DNA of 64,000 nucleotides from Pseudomonas abieticivorans (GTDB lineage Bacteria; Pseudomonadota; Gammaproteobacteria; Pseudomonadales; Pseudomonadaceae), in NCBI RefSeq assembly GCF_023509015.1, contig NZ_CP094975.1, positions 2,489,501 to 2,553,500 of the forward strand, written 5' to 3'. Shown here piece after piece: positions 53,732 to 62,989 of this stretch. Under the pieces are notes generated by a model. That model saw nothing but the letters and a program-made list of their open reading frames with translations, searched no databases and was not told the origin of the DNA. The position numbers and the translations under genes are program-made. Position 1 is the first letter of the stretch, and each line of letters opens with the position of its first letter.

Positions 53732-54859
53732 TCATTTGCTTTCTGCCTGTTTCAGCTCGAGCACTTCCTTGGGCGTGACCATGTCACCTTTGTTGTTGCC
53801 CCAGGCATTGCGCTCATAGGTGACCACGGCCGCGATATCGACTTCCGACAGCTGCTTGCCGAACGCGGCCATCGCCGTGCCTGGCTTGCCGAAGTACACG
53901 CGGTGCAGGTGGTCCTCCTTGGGGCCGGTGGCGATTTTCGAGCCCTTGAGCGCCGGGAACATTGGCGGCAGGCCCTGGCCCTCGGCCTGGTGGCAGGCCA
54001 CGCAGGTGGTGTGGTAGATCTTGTCGCCACGGTCGGACAGTTCTTGCAGCGTCCACTCCTTGCTGGTGAGCTCCTTGAGCTTGGCACTCTCGGCCTTGCG
54101 CTCGGCCAGCCAGGTGTCGAAGTCGGCCTGGGTCTTGGCCTCGACCACGATTGGCATGAAGCCATGGTCCTTGCCGCACAACTCGCTGCACTGGCCACGG
54201 TAGATGCCGGGTTTGTCGATGCGCGTCCAGGCCTCGTTGACGAATCCGGGTATGGCGTCGCGTTTGACCGCGAAGGCCGGCACCCACCAGGAGTGAATCA
54301 CGTCGGCGGCGGTCACCAGAAACCGGATCTTCGCGCCCACCGGTAACACCAGCGGCTGGTCGACCTCCAGCAAGTAATGCTCGTCCTTGGGCGCCTGGTT
54401 ATGGATCTGCTCTTGCGGGGTGGCGAGGTTGCTGAAGAACTCGACGTCTTGCCCCAGGTATTTGTAGTGCCACTTCCACTGGTAGCCGGTGATCTGGATA
54501 TCCAGGTCCGATTCACTAGGGTCGTAGATCTTTATCAGGGTGCGCGTGGCCGGCACCGACATCACCACCAGGATGATCAGGGGGATGACCGTCCAGAGGA
54601 TTTCCACGCCAGTGTGTTCGTGAAAGTGCGCCGCTTGCTGGCCGGTGGAGCGACGATGAACGATCATCGACCAGAACATCGCGCCGAACACCAGGATGCC
54701 GATCACCACACAGATCCAGAAAATGGTCATGTGCAGGTCGTAGACGTCGTGACTGATTTGAGTCGCGCCCTGAGTCATATTCACAGTCCAGGCGGCGTTG
54801 GCCTGGCTGAATATCGACCACAACAGAAGGCCCATCCAGACGTGTGGATGTCGCATCAT
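53732..54859 (-). CDS. coxB: Cytochrome c oxidase subunit II with fused cytochrome c domain
   Basis: A 375-residue subunit: signal peptide (to ~22), two helices, a CuA cupredoxin domain ('IHSWWVPAFAVKRDAIPGF', 'YRGQCSELCGKDHGFMPIVV' with two Cys, His, Met ligands), and a C-terminal cytochrome c domain with 'CVACHQAEG' and 'AFGKQLSEVDIAAV'. The fused heme domain makes this a caa3-type enzyme. It heads the operon, with a promoter at 55002-55029. Confidence 0.95.
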   Translation of the reverse strand: MMRHPHVWMGLLLWSIFSQANAAWTVNMTQGATQISHDVYDLHMTIFWICVVIGILVFGAMFWSMIVHRRSTGQQAAHFHEHTGVEILWTVIPLIILVVMSVPATRTLIKIYDPSESDLDIQITGYQWKWHYKYLGQDVEFFSNLATPQEQIHNQAPKDEHYLLEVDQPLVLPVGAKIRFLVTAADVIHSWWVPAFAVKRDAIPGFVNEAWTRIDKPGIYRGQCSELCGKDHGFMPIVVEAKTQADFDTWLAERKAESAKLKELTSKEWTLQELSDRGDKIYHTTCVACHQAEGQGLPPMFPALKGSKIATGPKEDHLHRVYFGKPGTAMAAFGKQLSEVDIAAVVTYERNAWGNNKGDMVTPKEVLELKQAESK

Positions 54860-55001
54860 TGCGGGTTCCCCTTATCGTTCTTGTTATCCCGGAGGCCAAG
54901 GCCTGCGGCTAAGGGAGCGGCGTCAAGACTGCGAACTTCAACGGCCGGGGCCTTCGCTGCGTAGGCAGTCGGGCTCATCAGCTAAATCGGTTACAAACCC
55001 G

Positions 55002-55029
55002 AGTATAGTCAGCACCCTGTACCTCGCAA
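55002..55029 (-). promoter_or_regulatory. Promoter of the cox operon
   Basis: On the minus strand TTGCGA (55029-55024), a 16-base spacer and TATACT (55007-55002). The -10 is preceded by C, giving CTATACT, the RpoS-favoured form. Transcription should start near 54995, a 135-base leader before coxB. The cox genes of P. aeruginosa are reported to be starvation- and RpoS-linked. Confidence 0.65.
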
Positions 55030-55030
55030 C

Positions 55031-55068
55031 GCGCGGGCTTAAAATGAAATTTTGCACGCAGCCCGCGC
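55031..55068. promoter_or_regulatory. Inverted repeat upstream of the cox promoter
   Basis: GCGCGGGCT (55031-55039) and AGCCCGCGC (55060-55068) enclose AAAATGAAATTTTGC. It is immediately upstream of the -35 box. It could be an operator or a hairpin in a plus-strand transcript. Confidence 0.5.
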
Positions 55069-55229
55069 TCTTGAGCTAAGCGCAATCCGTGGCCTGTAGC
55101 CGAAGTTGATTTCGTCTTATAGCTAGATGCATAAAACGATTACGCGATTATTACAAATGCGTCTTAGCAAACGTTCAAATCGAGCTATCTTAGACTTTCC
55201 CCGATACAGCCCCTTCCCCTGGAGACTCC

Positions 55230-55865
55230 ATGAACACCGCCGCATTGCGCGAGCAGATCCAGCGTGCCCACCAACATGAGGCCGAGACTGGCCATCTGAC
55301 GTTGCTACTGGAAAAACAACTGCCACACCTGCACCCCGCCATCCAGCTGCCAGACAGCGATGCCAAGGGTGTATTAACTCGTTTTGTAACTGCCTACATC
55401 GAGCAAGTACCCGACATGCTTGATGCCGCCAATGACGTCGCCATCAAGGCCGGTATCGAGTCGCAGATCAAACCGGTACTGAAAATCGCCGAGCAATACT
55501 TCATTCAGCCACCCAAGGTCATGGAAGGGCACGTGGGGCTGGACAGCTTGCTGGATGAGGCCTACCTGGCGCATCGGCTGGTCGAGGAGGTGAATGACCT
55601 GTACATCCGCGAATTCAAGCAGCCGCTGATCCCGCTGGACACCACCATGGCCAGCCTGATCGCCCACCAATTGATTGGCGAAGCGTTCGCCAACCAACTG
55701 GACGAAGCGGTGCATCATTCGGTAGACAGTTTGCTCAACGAAGACAGCTTCGCCCGCGAGTCGGTCGAGCAGTACCGTGACAAGCTGACCAGTGCCGAGA
55801 CCGGTGAGGCCTGGAAAAAGTGGCCGTGCATGTCGCGGCAGTTGGGTGTGGACTTAAATTTGTAG
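55230..55865 (+). CDS. Conserved hypothetical protein
   Basis: A 211-residue, mainly helical soluble protein that I cannot assign to a known function. It has no signal peptide or membrane helix and no catalytic motif. CCTGGAG lies before the ATG, and the codon use fits its neighbours. Position next to the cox operon and SulP gene is conserved in pseudomonads as far as I recall. The TAG stop (55863-55865) lies inside a REP element, so the C terminus (LNL) may differ from relatives. Confidence 0.75.
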   Translation: MNTAALREQIQRAHQHEAETGHLTLLLEKQLPHLHPAIQLPDSDAKGVLTRFVTAYIEQVPDMLDAANDVAIKAGIESQIKPVLKIAEQYFIQPPKVMEGHVGLDSLLDEAYLAHRLVEEVNDLYIREFKQPLIPLDTTMASLIAHQLIGEAFANQLDEAVHHSVDSLLNEDSFARESVEQYRDKLTSAETGEAWKKWPCMSRQLGVDLNL

Positions 55866-55947
55866 GAGCGGATTTATCCGCGAAAAAATCAACACGGTGC
55901 ATCACGCACACCGCAGTGCAGCCTTCGCGGATAAATCCGCTCCTACA
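55861..55947. repeat. Pair of inverted REP elements (BIME-like)
   Basis: A 24-bp arm at 55861-55884 (starts TGTAGGAGCGGATTTATCC) is the exact inverse of the arm at 55924-55947. The 39-base spacer is unrelated sequence. It lies between convergent genes and overlaps the stop codon of the left one. Confidence 0.9.
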
Positions 55948-55993
55948 GGCATATCTGCGGCGTGTATGGGATAGATGTCATAGACATCTCTCC

Positions 55994-57526
55994 CTATGTA
56001 CCAAAGCCATTGGTGGTACGCAAGCGCCCCTCGGTCCGCCGCTTCAGCCCTCGGCTCTCGATGATCAACCGCGAGCCCTTGGCCTGGTTCGCCCGGCCCC
56101 ATTCCTCCAACAACTCCAGGCAGGAGTGGTCGATATAGCTCAGGCCTGCCAACGGTACATGCACCGTGGTACCGGCCGGGACAGTGCCCAACACCTGGGT
56201 CAACGCCGGCACCTTCAGAAAGGTCGCCGCACCGGTCAGGCGCAACTCCATCACGTTCTCTTCTTCACGGCTGACAAGGCTGATTTTCAATCGAGCCGCC
56301 TTCAGGGCAAGCTTTAGCAAGGTCAGGGCAAAACCCAGCAAAACGCCAGTCAGCAAGTCCGTGAAGATGATCGCCAATGCGGTTGCCGCGTAAGTGAACA
56401 TAGGCATGCGCCCATAGCGCCCCAGGCCGCGAAACGCTTTCATGTCCACCAGCTTCACCCCGGTGTACACCAACACACCCGCCAAGCTCGCGACCGGAAT
56501 ACTTTGCAGCACGCTGGACAACGCCACCACAAATGCCAGCAGCCATATCCCATGGAAGATCGCCGACATTCGGGTTTGCGCACCTGCCTGCACGTTGGCC
56601 GAACTGCGCACGATCACCCCGGTCATCGGCAGCGCACCTAGCAAGCCACACAGCATGTTGCCTACACCTTGGGCAGACAGTTCCCGGTCAAAATCTGAAC
56701 GTACCCCGCTATGCATCCGGTCGACCGCTGCCGCCGAGAGCAGGGTTTCGGCGCTGGCGATAAAGGCCACGGCAAACGCCGCGATCAACAGCGCGGGGTC
56801 TGCCAGGTTGAGCAGGTCCGCCGGGCGCAGCCAATCGATCGCCTCGGCCAGGTTGTCGGGCACCTGCACACGCTTGACGGATAACGACAGCACCAGGCTG
56901 ATCACCGTGGCAACGCCCACCCCCAGCAGCGCGCCTGGCACGAAGCGCAATGACTTGGGCCGGTAATGCTCCCAGGTCCACATGATCGCGATGGTCAGCA
57001 GGCCCAAAAGGCCAGCTTGCCAACCTACCCCGCCACTGATGCTCGGCATGGCCTGGGCCAACGCCGCAGGGAAGCCCAGCAAGTTATCCAACCCTGCCGG
57101 CTGCGGAGCGCTGTCGAGCATCACATGCACCTGCGACAGCACGATCAGCACGCCGATGCCGGCCAGCATCCCGTACACCACGGCTGGCGCCGTGACACGG
57201 AACCAGCAACCCAGCTTGAAGCGCCCGGCCAGTAATTGCAGGAAACCGGCCAGCAATAAAATGGGCCCGAGCATGGCCATGCCATGCTGGCGCACCAACT
57301 CGAACACCAACACCGCAAGCCCTGCCGCAGGGCCGCTGACCTGCAACGGCGAGCCAGCCAGAAAGCCCACCACCACACCGCCAATAATCCCGGTAATCAA
57401 ACCTTTGGCCGGTGGCATGCCCGAAGCGATGGCAATGCCCATGCACAACGGCAAGGCCACCAAAAACACCACCACCGAAGCGAGCAGTTCCCGCGGTAAC
57501 GCCGCTTTGATTTGCGCAAAATTCAT
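55994..57526 (-). CDS. SulP family inorganic anion transporter
   Basis: A 510-residue transporter with about twelve helices: 'LVALPLCMGIAIASGMPPAKGLITG', 'SGPAAGLAVLVFE' and 'GAASAETLLSAAAVDRMHSG'-type segment, then a C-terminal STAS domain (residues ~425-500, 'LTGAATFLKVPALTQVLGTV', 'GLSYIDHSCLELLEEWG'). SulP proteins carry sulfate, bicarbonate or related ions. AGGAGAA fixes the ATG at 57526; an upstream in-frame start exists. The neighbouring carbonic anhydrase suggests bicarbonate. Confidence 0.87.
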   Translation of the reverse strand: MNFAQIKAALPRELLASVVVFLVALPLCMGIAIASGMPPAKGLITGIIGGVVVGFLAGSPLQVSGPAAGLAVLVFELVRQHGMAMLGPILLLAGFLQLLAGRFKLGCWFRVTAPAVVYGMLAGIGVLIVLSQVHVMLDSAPQPAGLDNLLGFPAALAQAMPSISGGVGWQAGLLGLLTIAIMWTWEHYRPKSLRFVPGALLGVGVATVISLVLSLSVKRVQVPDNLAEAIDWLRPADLLNLADPALLIAAFAVAFIASAETLLSAAAVDRMHSGVRSDFDRELSAQGVGNMLCGLLGALPMTGVIVRSSANVQAGAQTRMSAIFHGIWLLAFVVALSSVLQSIPVASLAGVLVYTGVKLVDMKAFRGLGRYGRMPMFTYAATALAIIFTDLLTGVLLGFALTLLKLALKAARLKISLVSREEENVMELRLTGAATFLKVPALTQVLGTVPAGTTVHVPLAGLSYIDHSCLELLEEWGRANQAKGSRLIIESRGLKRRTEGRLRTTNGFGT

Positions 57527-57719
57527 GTCGGTTCTCCTGAATGACAAGTCAGGCCCCAGCCCGTGGCCGCCCCGGAAAAACTGCGTCCCGGGCATTTTTC
57601 GGGCAGCCGGAAGCCGCCTGGCGAAAGCTCACCCGGATGTTCACATTTTCCAAAACGGTCGCGGGCCCGGCCGCCTGATCCTGGCGGCTACGAGGCCCTT
57701 TGAGGTGCTCTACAGAACG

Positions 57720-58439
57720 CTAGAAGCGCCCTTTAGGCGTGGCACTTGGCGTTGGATTAATCCCATCCAAAGGCAAGAAGCAGTCGCGTTCAGCGTCGTA
57801 AGCTCTGATTTCGCTGGTTTCGATGCTGTAGATCCAGCCATGGATAAACAACTGCCCGCTGGCCATGCGCGAAGCCACCGAGGGGTGCGTGCGCAAATGT
57901 TGAAGTTGGGCGATGACGTTTTCTTCGGTCAACACCTGCATGCTTTCGGCTTCATTAGCGCAGTTGCAGTTGTCTTCCACGACGATCTTGGCCACTTCGG
58001 CGTGGCGCAACCAGGCTTTGACCGTCGGCATTTTTTCCAGGCTTTGCGGGTTGAGTACTGCGCGCATGGCGCCGCAGTCCGAGTGCCCACAGACAATGAT
58101 GTGGTGCACACCCAGCGCCAGGATCGCGTACTCGATGGCGGTTGAAACGCCACCGTTCATCTGGCCGTAAGGAGGCACAACGTTACCCACGTTGCGAGTC
58201 ACGAACAGGTCGCCGGGCGAGCTGTGGGTAATCAATTCGGGCACGATGCGCGAATCTGCGCAGGTAATGAACATCGCCCGCGGCCGCTGAGCCGTGGCGA
58301 GCTTTTTGAAAAGCTCTTCCTGCTGGGGGAAGATCTCATGATGGAAATGCAAAAACCCATCGACCAGCGTCTTCAACGCCTGCTCGGCAGACTCGGCCTC
58401 GGGTGGCGAACCATCCTGGGATTGATCCTTATCGCTCAT
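57720..58439 (-). CDS. Beta-class carbonic anhydrase
   Basis: A 239-residue zinc enzyme that interconverts CO2 and bicarbonate. Zinc and active-site motifs: 'FITCADSRIVPEL' (Cys, Asp-Arg dyad) and 'HHIIVCGHSDCGAMRAV' (His, Cys). 'HSSPGDLFVTRNVGNVVPPYG' is also typical. GAGGATG lies before ATG 58439; a longer in-frame reading upstream is not supported. It lies 193 bases upstream of the SulP gene on the same strand, so the two are likely a functional pair for bicarbonate handling. Confidence 0.93.
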   Translation of the reverse strand: MSDKDQSQDGSPPEAESAEQALKTLVDGFLHFHHEIFPQQEELFKKLATAQRPRAMFITCADSRIVPELITHSSPGDLFVTRNVGNVVPPYGQMNGGVSTAIEYAILALGVHHIIVCGHSDCGAMRAVLNPQSLEKMPTVKAWLRHAEVAKIVVEDNCNCANEAESMQVLTEENVIAQLQHLRTHPSVASRMASGQLFIHGWIYSIETSEIRAYDAERDCFLPLDGINPTPSATPKGRF

Positions 58440-58667
58440 GGTGCATCCTCTTTGACGGTTTAAGGATATTTCCCATTTTACCGGGTAAACGCTCCAATAA
58501 CGCATGCCTTGCGAGATGACATCTGAAGGATAGTGACTATCCAGTCATTCGTGATCTACGTTAACTGCCCAAACTTAACTGAACCTGAATCGAAGGCTCT
58601 AGCCTGCAGCTTTCAAGCCAAACAAGGCCATCAAAACAATATCAAATAAGCATCACTGGCCACTACC
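58440..58667. other. Spacer between radical SAM gene end and carbonic anhydrase
   Basis: About 230 bases with the carbonic anhydrase promoter and no recognisable gene. I see no hairpin of note. Confidence 0.4.
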
Positions 58668-59726
58668 TCATAGCAGCGACAGCTGGCCGCCTGGTGGGCA
58701 AAATACCGTGCAATCTAGTGAATAGCCTTCCCGACGATCCAACCCGTAACGCTTGATGCCGGCACTGAAGCGTTGCGCCAACAGATCCGCAAACACACCT
58801 TCACCGCGCATGCGCGCGCCAAACCGGCTGTCGTAAAGTTCGCCACCACGGCTCTGCCGGATCAGGCTAAGTACATGCTCTGCTCGCTGCGGATAATGCG
58901 CATGCAGCCACTCCTCGAACAGCGGCGCCACTTCCAGGGGCAGGCGCAGCATCATGTAATTGGCCGTCAAGGCACCAGCCGCCTTGGCTTCGCGCAGCAG
59001 GCTTTCCAACTCGCTGTCATTGATCATCGGGATCATCGGTGAACACAGTACCCCCACGGGTATACCTGCCTCTCGCATCACCCGTATGGCTCGCAAACGC
59101 GCCTTGGGTGCGGCGGCGCGAGGTTCAAGGATACGCTTGAGCTCGTCATCCAGCGTGGTCAGGCTGATCATTACCGACACCAAACGCTGTTCGGCCAACT
59201 CCTTGAGCAGGTCCAAATCGCGCAATATCAGCGAGCCCTTGGTCACGATAGTGACCGGGTGACGATAGCGCAGCAACACCTCAAGCAACCTGCGGGTCAG
59301 CTGTTGTTCGCGTTCGATGGGCTGGTAAGGGTCGGTATTGGACCCCAGGTTGATGGGCGCACACACATAGCCACGCTTGCTTAGCTGTTGCTCCAGCAAC
59401 TCGGCGGCGTTGGTCTTGGCAATCAACTTGGTTTCAAAATCCAGACCCGGCGACATGTCCCAGTAGGCATGGCTGGGCCTTGCATAGCAGTAGATACAGC
59501 CATGCTCACAGCCGCGGTAGGGGTTGATCGAGCGGTCGAAGGGCAGGTCGGGAGAAGTATTGCGGGTGATGATAGTTTTTGAGGTTTCGAAACGCACCTC
59601 GGTCCCTTGGGTAAGCGGTACTTCCTGATACCAGCCGTCATCCTCAGCCACCGAACGGTTGGGCGCGAAACGGTTGTGGGGGTTGGTGGCAGTGCCGCGA
59701 CCGCGTGGGGGGATAGGGGTAGACAT
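58668..59726 (-). CDS. PA0069-family radical SAM protein
   Basis: A 352-residue radical SAM enzyme of the SplB-like (PA0069) family. The iron-sulfur motif is 'GCEHGCIYCYARPSH' (CxxxCxxC), and 'NLGSNTDPYQPIE' and 'VTKGSLILRDLDLL' are characteristic. The reaction is not known to me; the group is named after the P. aeruginosa locus. An upstream in-frame start is not needed, as MSTPIPPRGRGT is the family's usual start. Confidence 0.85.
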   Translation of the reverse strand: MSTPIPPRGRGTATNPHNRFAPNRSVAEDDGWYQEVPLTQGTEVRFETSKTIITRNTSPDLPFDRSINPYRGCEHGCIYCYARPSHAYWDMSPGLDFETKLIAKTNAAELLEQQLSKRGYVCAPINLGSNTDPYQPIEREQQLTRRLLEVLLRYRHPVTIVTKGSLILRDLDLLKELAEQRLVSVMISLTTLDDELKRILEPRAAAPKARLRAIRVMREAGIPVGVLCSPMIPMINDSELESLLREAKAAGALTANYMMLRLPLEVAPLFEEWLHAHYPQRAEHVLSLIRQSRGGELYDSRFGARMRGEGVFADLLAQRFSAGIKRYGLDRREGYSLDCTVFCPPGGQLSLL

Positions 59727-59809
59727 CAGGCAAACCTCGATACTGTATCTATGTACAGTATAGGGGCTGCCGTGAAGAAAGGAGCACCATCCATCACCGC
59801 GTCGGCCTT

Positions 59810-59866
59810 TTCGCGGATCAATCCGCTCCTACAGGCAGCCCGTGCAGGAGCGGATTGATCCGCGAA
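59810..59866. repeat. Pair of inverted REP elements
   Basis: A 21-bp arm (59810-59830, TTCGCGGATCAATCCGCTCCT) and its exact inverse (59846-59866) with a 15-base spacer. It ends 22 bases after the gad cytochrome stop (minus strand), a likely 3' end. Confidence 0.9.
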
Positions 59867-59888
59867 TCATACGCAGCGCTCTATTGGA

Positions 59889-61190
59889 TCAATGCGAAGT
59901 CACCTGCCCCAAGTCATCCCCGGAGGTGTTCTTCATGTCGTCGGTACGCAAGCTTTTCACGTCGCTCGCCTTGACCTCGGACCCCTGGTTACCCCAACTG
60001 GTGCGGATGAAGTTCACCACATCTGCCACTTCCTGGTCCGACAGCCGCCAGGCGTAACCCGGCATGGTGAAGTTGGACGGTGCAGTGTGCGTCGCCACCA
60101 AGGTACCGCCCTTGAGTACGATGTGGATCAGCGAGGTGGCATCGGCCGAGTTCAGCACAGGGTTACCGGCCAAGGCCGGGAACACGCGAGTATAGCCATG
60201 GCCGTCGGTACGGTGGCAGGCGGCGCAGTTGTCGATGTACACCGAGGCGCCCGGCTTGCTGTCGTCGCCTTTCCACAAAGCGTCGGCGACTTGCTTGTCG
60301 TACACCTGGGGCTTGTCGTTCGGATCGGTGGGCGGCAGTGTTTTCAGGTAGCGGGCAATGGCCGTGAGGTCGGCATCGCTCATGTACTGCATGCTGTGCT
60401 CGACTACATCGCTCATGCCGCCAAACACTGCGCTGCGGTCACTGCGGCCAGTTTTCAGGAATGCCACCAGGTCGGCTTCGCTCCAACTGCCCAAGCCGTC
60501 CTTGTGGTCACCGCGCAGGCTCTTGGCGATCCAGCCTTCCAGCGGCGCACTGCCAGCCAGGAACTCCTTGCCATCGGCCGGGTTGAGGGCTTTTTCCTGC
60601 ATGGTGAGGGCACGCGGCGTGTGGCAAGCGCCACAGTGGCCCAGGCCTTCAACCAAGTAGGCGCCGCGATTGACGGCCTCGTCCGTACCCGCCGCCTTGA
60701 AGGGCTCGACCTTGGGCGCAAACATGCCACGCCAGAACGCCAAGGGCCAGCGCATGCTCAGTGGCCAATGGATATCCACCGCCTTGTTTTCCTGGGCAAC
60801 CGGTTCCACGCCTTTCATGAAGTAGGCATACAGCGCCTTCATGTCGTCGTCGCTGACACGTGCGTAGGAAGGGTAAGGCATGGCCGGGTACAAGGTACTA
60901 CCGCTTTTGCCGACACCATGGCGCACGGCCTGGTCGAAGTCTTCAAAGCTGTAGTCACCAATACCGGTTTGCTTGTCCGGGCTGATGTTAGTGGAGTAAA
61001 TCGTGCCGATCGGCGTTTCCATCGGCAGGCCACCGGCGAAAGGCTTGCCACCCTTGGCGGTGTGGCAGGCCACGCAGTCGCCGGCGCGCGCCAGGTATTC
61101 GCCTTGCTTGATCAGGCTGTTGTCGGGCGCCTGGGCGGCGAACAGGGGCATGCTGGCCACGGCCAGCGAAGCGATAAACAGGTTTTTCAT
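59889..61190 (-). CDS. gadC: Gluconate 2-dehydrogenase cytochrome c subunit
   Basis: A 433-residue triheme cytochrome c with a signal peptide (cleavage after FAAQA). Three heme motifs are visible: 'CVACHTAKGG', 'CGACHTPRAL' and 'CAACHRTDGHGY', with partner methionines later in each domain. It takes electrons from the flavoprotein subunit to ubiquinone in the inner membrane. The gene begins 13 bases after the flavoprotein stop; ATG 61190 (MKNLF) is chosen over 61196. Other family members serve alcohol or sorbitol dehydrogenases, so gluconate is inferred from neighbours and the PtxS site. Confidence 0.87.
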   Translation of the reverse strand: MKNLFIASLAVASMPLFAAQAPDNSLIKQGEYLARAGDCVACHTAKGGKPFAGGLPMETPIGTIYSTNISPDKQTGIGDYSFEDFDQAVRHGVGKSGSTLYPAMPYPSYARVSDDDMKALYAYFMKGVEPVAQENKAVDIHWPLSMRWPLAFWRGMFAPKVEPFKAAGTDEAVNRGAYLVEGLGHCGACHTPRALTMQEKALNPADGKEFLAGSAPLEGWIAKSLRGDHKDGLGSWSEADLVAFLKTGRSDRSAVFGGMSDVVEHSMQYMSDADLTAIARYLKTLPPTDPNDKPQVYDKQVADALWKGDDSKPGASVYIDNCAACHRTDGHGYTRVFPALAGNPVLNSADATSLIHIVLKGGTLVATHTAPSNFTMPGYAWRLSDQEVADVVNFIRTSWGNQGSEVKASDVKSLRTDDMKNTSGDDLGQVTSH

Positions 61191-61202
61191 GGTCACCGCT
61201 CC

Positions 61203-62987
61203 TTATGCCTGTACCAACGGGCCTGGGTTTTTCAGGTACTGCTCACGGATGGCCTTGGCCGACCAGTAAGTCAGCGCCGCCACCAGGCCAGTAGGGTTGT
61301 AGCCCAGGCCTTGTGGGAACGCGGAAGCACCCGGCACGAACACGTTGTGCACGTCCCAGCATTGCAGGTAGCGGTTCAGCGCACTGGTTTTCGGATCGGT
61401 ACCCATGATCGCGCCACCATTGAGGTGGGTGGTCTGGTAGGCCGAGGTGTTGAAGTGCTCACCAACCTTCTTGCCGAGCAGGGCGATGGACTTGGGGTTC
61501 ATGGCCTTGGCGACTTTGCTCAACTTGTCGACCATGAACTGGTTCATCTTGATGTCGTTTTCTTGCCAATCGAACGTCATCCGCAACAGCGGCAAGCCGT
61601 AGGCATCCTTGTAGGTGGGGTCCAGGTCCAGGTAATTGCCGCGGTAGGACTGGTGCGCGCCGTGGGCGTCCATCGACACCTGGTGGGTGTAGTAGTCGGC
61701 TGTGGCGCGCTTCCAGGCACTGCCCCAGGCCGGCGTGCCCGGTGGGTTGGAGGTGCCGGCAATCGGCCGGCTGCCGGCCTGGTTGACCCACATCGGCGAA
61801 CCACCGACGAAGCCATGGGGGCCATGGTCGAAGTTGTCGGCGTTGAAGTCGTCGATCGCCACGCCGTTGCCACCGGCACCGATGAAGTTGTTGGTGAACA
61901 CGTCCTTGTCGAAGAACGCCTTAATGGTCGCCATGTTCTGGTAGGCAAAGTTGCGGCCCACCACGCCCTCATTGGTTTTCGGATCGTAGGGTTTGCCGAT
62001 GCCGGACAGCAGCATCAAACGCACGTTGTTGAACTGGAACGCCCCCAGGATGACCAGGTCGGCCGGTTGCTCGATCTCGCGGCCCTGGGCATCGACGTAG
62101 CTCACGCCGGTGGCTTTTTTCTTGGTGCTGTCCAGGTTCACGCGCAGCACATGGGCGTTGGTGCGCAGTTCAAACTTGGGCTCCTGGCGCAGCGCCGGAA
62201 GAATGTTCACGTTCGGCGAGGCCTTGGAATACATGTAGCAAACATAGCCACTGCAAAAGCCGCAGAAGTTGCAAGGGCCCATCTGCGCGCCATACGGGTT
62301 GGTGTAAGGCCCCGAGGTGTTGGCCGACGGCAGGTTATAGGGCTTGTAGCCGACTTCGTTGGCGGCTTTCTGAAACAGCTGCGCGGAATAGGTGTTCTTC
62401 TGCGACTCAAGCGGGAACGGATTGGAGCGATCCGGCGCATAAGGGTTGCCGCCCTTGCCATCGCCGACCAGTTGGCCCTTGACGGTCCAGGCTTGGCCGG
62501 AGGTACCGAATACCTTCTCGGAAAAGTCGAAAAACGGCTCCAGTTCTTCGTACGTCACGCCGAAGTCCTGAATGGTCATGTCTTCGGGGATGAATTTCTT
62601 GCCGTAGCGCTCTTCGTAATGGCTGCGCATGCGCAACTCGATGGGGTCGACCCGAAAGTGCACGCCCGACCAGTGCAAACCTGCGCCGCCCACGCCCTTG
62701 CCCGGCAAGAACGCACCCAGTTGGCGGTTCGGCAGGGCCACGTCGTTGACGCTATGGCGGATGGTCACGGTTTCCTTGGAGATGTCCTGGAAGAGCTTTT
62801 TGCGCACGCTGTAGGTCAGTTCATCGATGACCTGCGGGTAGTTGCCGTCCGGATAGGTGTCCTGCATAGGGCCACGTTCCAGGGCAACGACATTCAAGCC
62901 GGCTTCCGTCAGTTCCTTGGCCATGATCGCGCCAGTCCAACCGAAACCGACGATCACCGCGTCGACCTTTTTCATTACCGTAGCCAT
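61203..62987 (-). CDS. gadB: Gluconate 2-dehydrogenase flavoprotein subunit (GMC family)
   Basis: A 594-residue FAD-dependent GMC oxidoreductase. The FAD-binding start is 'VDAVIVGFGWTGAIMAKEL' (GxGxxG), with 'GKGVGGAGLHWSGVHFRVDP' and the C-terminal 'TTHLNGGAIMGTDPKTSAL' and 'VFVPGASAFPQGLGYNPTGL'. A cysteine cluster 'GPCNFCGFCSGYVCY' may bind an Fe-S cluster, as reported for some family members. It oxidises D-gluconate to 2-ketogluconate in the periplasm. ATG 62987 follows the small-subunit stop by 2 bases with GAGAGGG as the ribosome site. No own signal peptide is seen; export is probably on the Tat signal of subunit 3. Confidence 0.88.
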   Translation of the reverse strand: MATVMKKVDAVIVGFGWTGAIMAKELTEAGLNVVALERGPMQDTYPDGNYPQVIDELTYSVRKKLFQDISKETVTIRHSVNDVALPNRQLGAFLPGKGVGGAGLHWSGVHFRVDPIELRMRSHYEERYGKKFIPEDMTIQDFGVTYEELEPFFDFSEKVFGTSGQAWTVKGQLVGDGKGGNPYAPDRSNPFPLESQKNTYSAQLFQKAANEVGYKPYNLPSANTSGPYTNPYGAQMGPCNFCGFCSGYVCYMYSKASPNVNILPALRQEPKFELRTNAHVLRVNLDSTKKKATGVSYVDAQGREIEQPADLVILGAFQFNNVRLMLLSGIGKPYDPKTNEGVVGRNFAYQNMATIKAFFDKDVFTNNFIGAGGNGVAIDDFNADNFDHGPHGFVGGSPMWVNQAGSRPIAGTSNPPGTPAWGSAWKRATADYYTHQVSMDAHGAHQSYRGNYLDLDPTYKDAYGLPLLRMTFDWQENDIKMNQFMVDKLSKVAKAMNPKSIALLGKKVGEHFNTSAYQTTHLNGGAIMGTDPKTSALNRYLQCWDVHNVFVPGASAFPQGLGYNPTGLVAALTYWSAKAIREQYLKNPGPLVQA

Positions 62988-62989
62988 GC

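Larger units (their letters stand above)
54860..55229. other. Divergent regulatory spacer coxB / conserved unknown gene
   Basis: About 370 bases. They hold the cox promoter, a GCGCGGGCT dyad just upstream of it, and a plausible weak promoter for the plus-strand gene (TTAGCA-N16-TATCTT, 55164-55191). No gene is seen. Confidence 0.6.
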
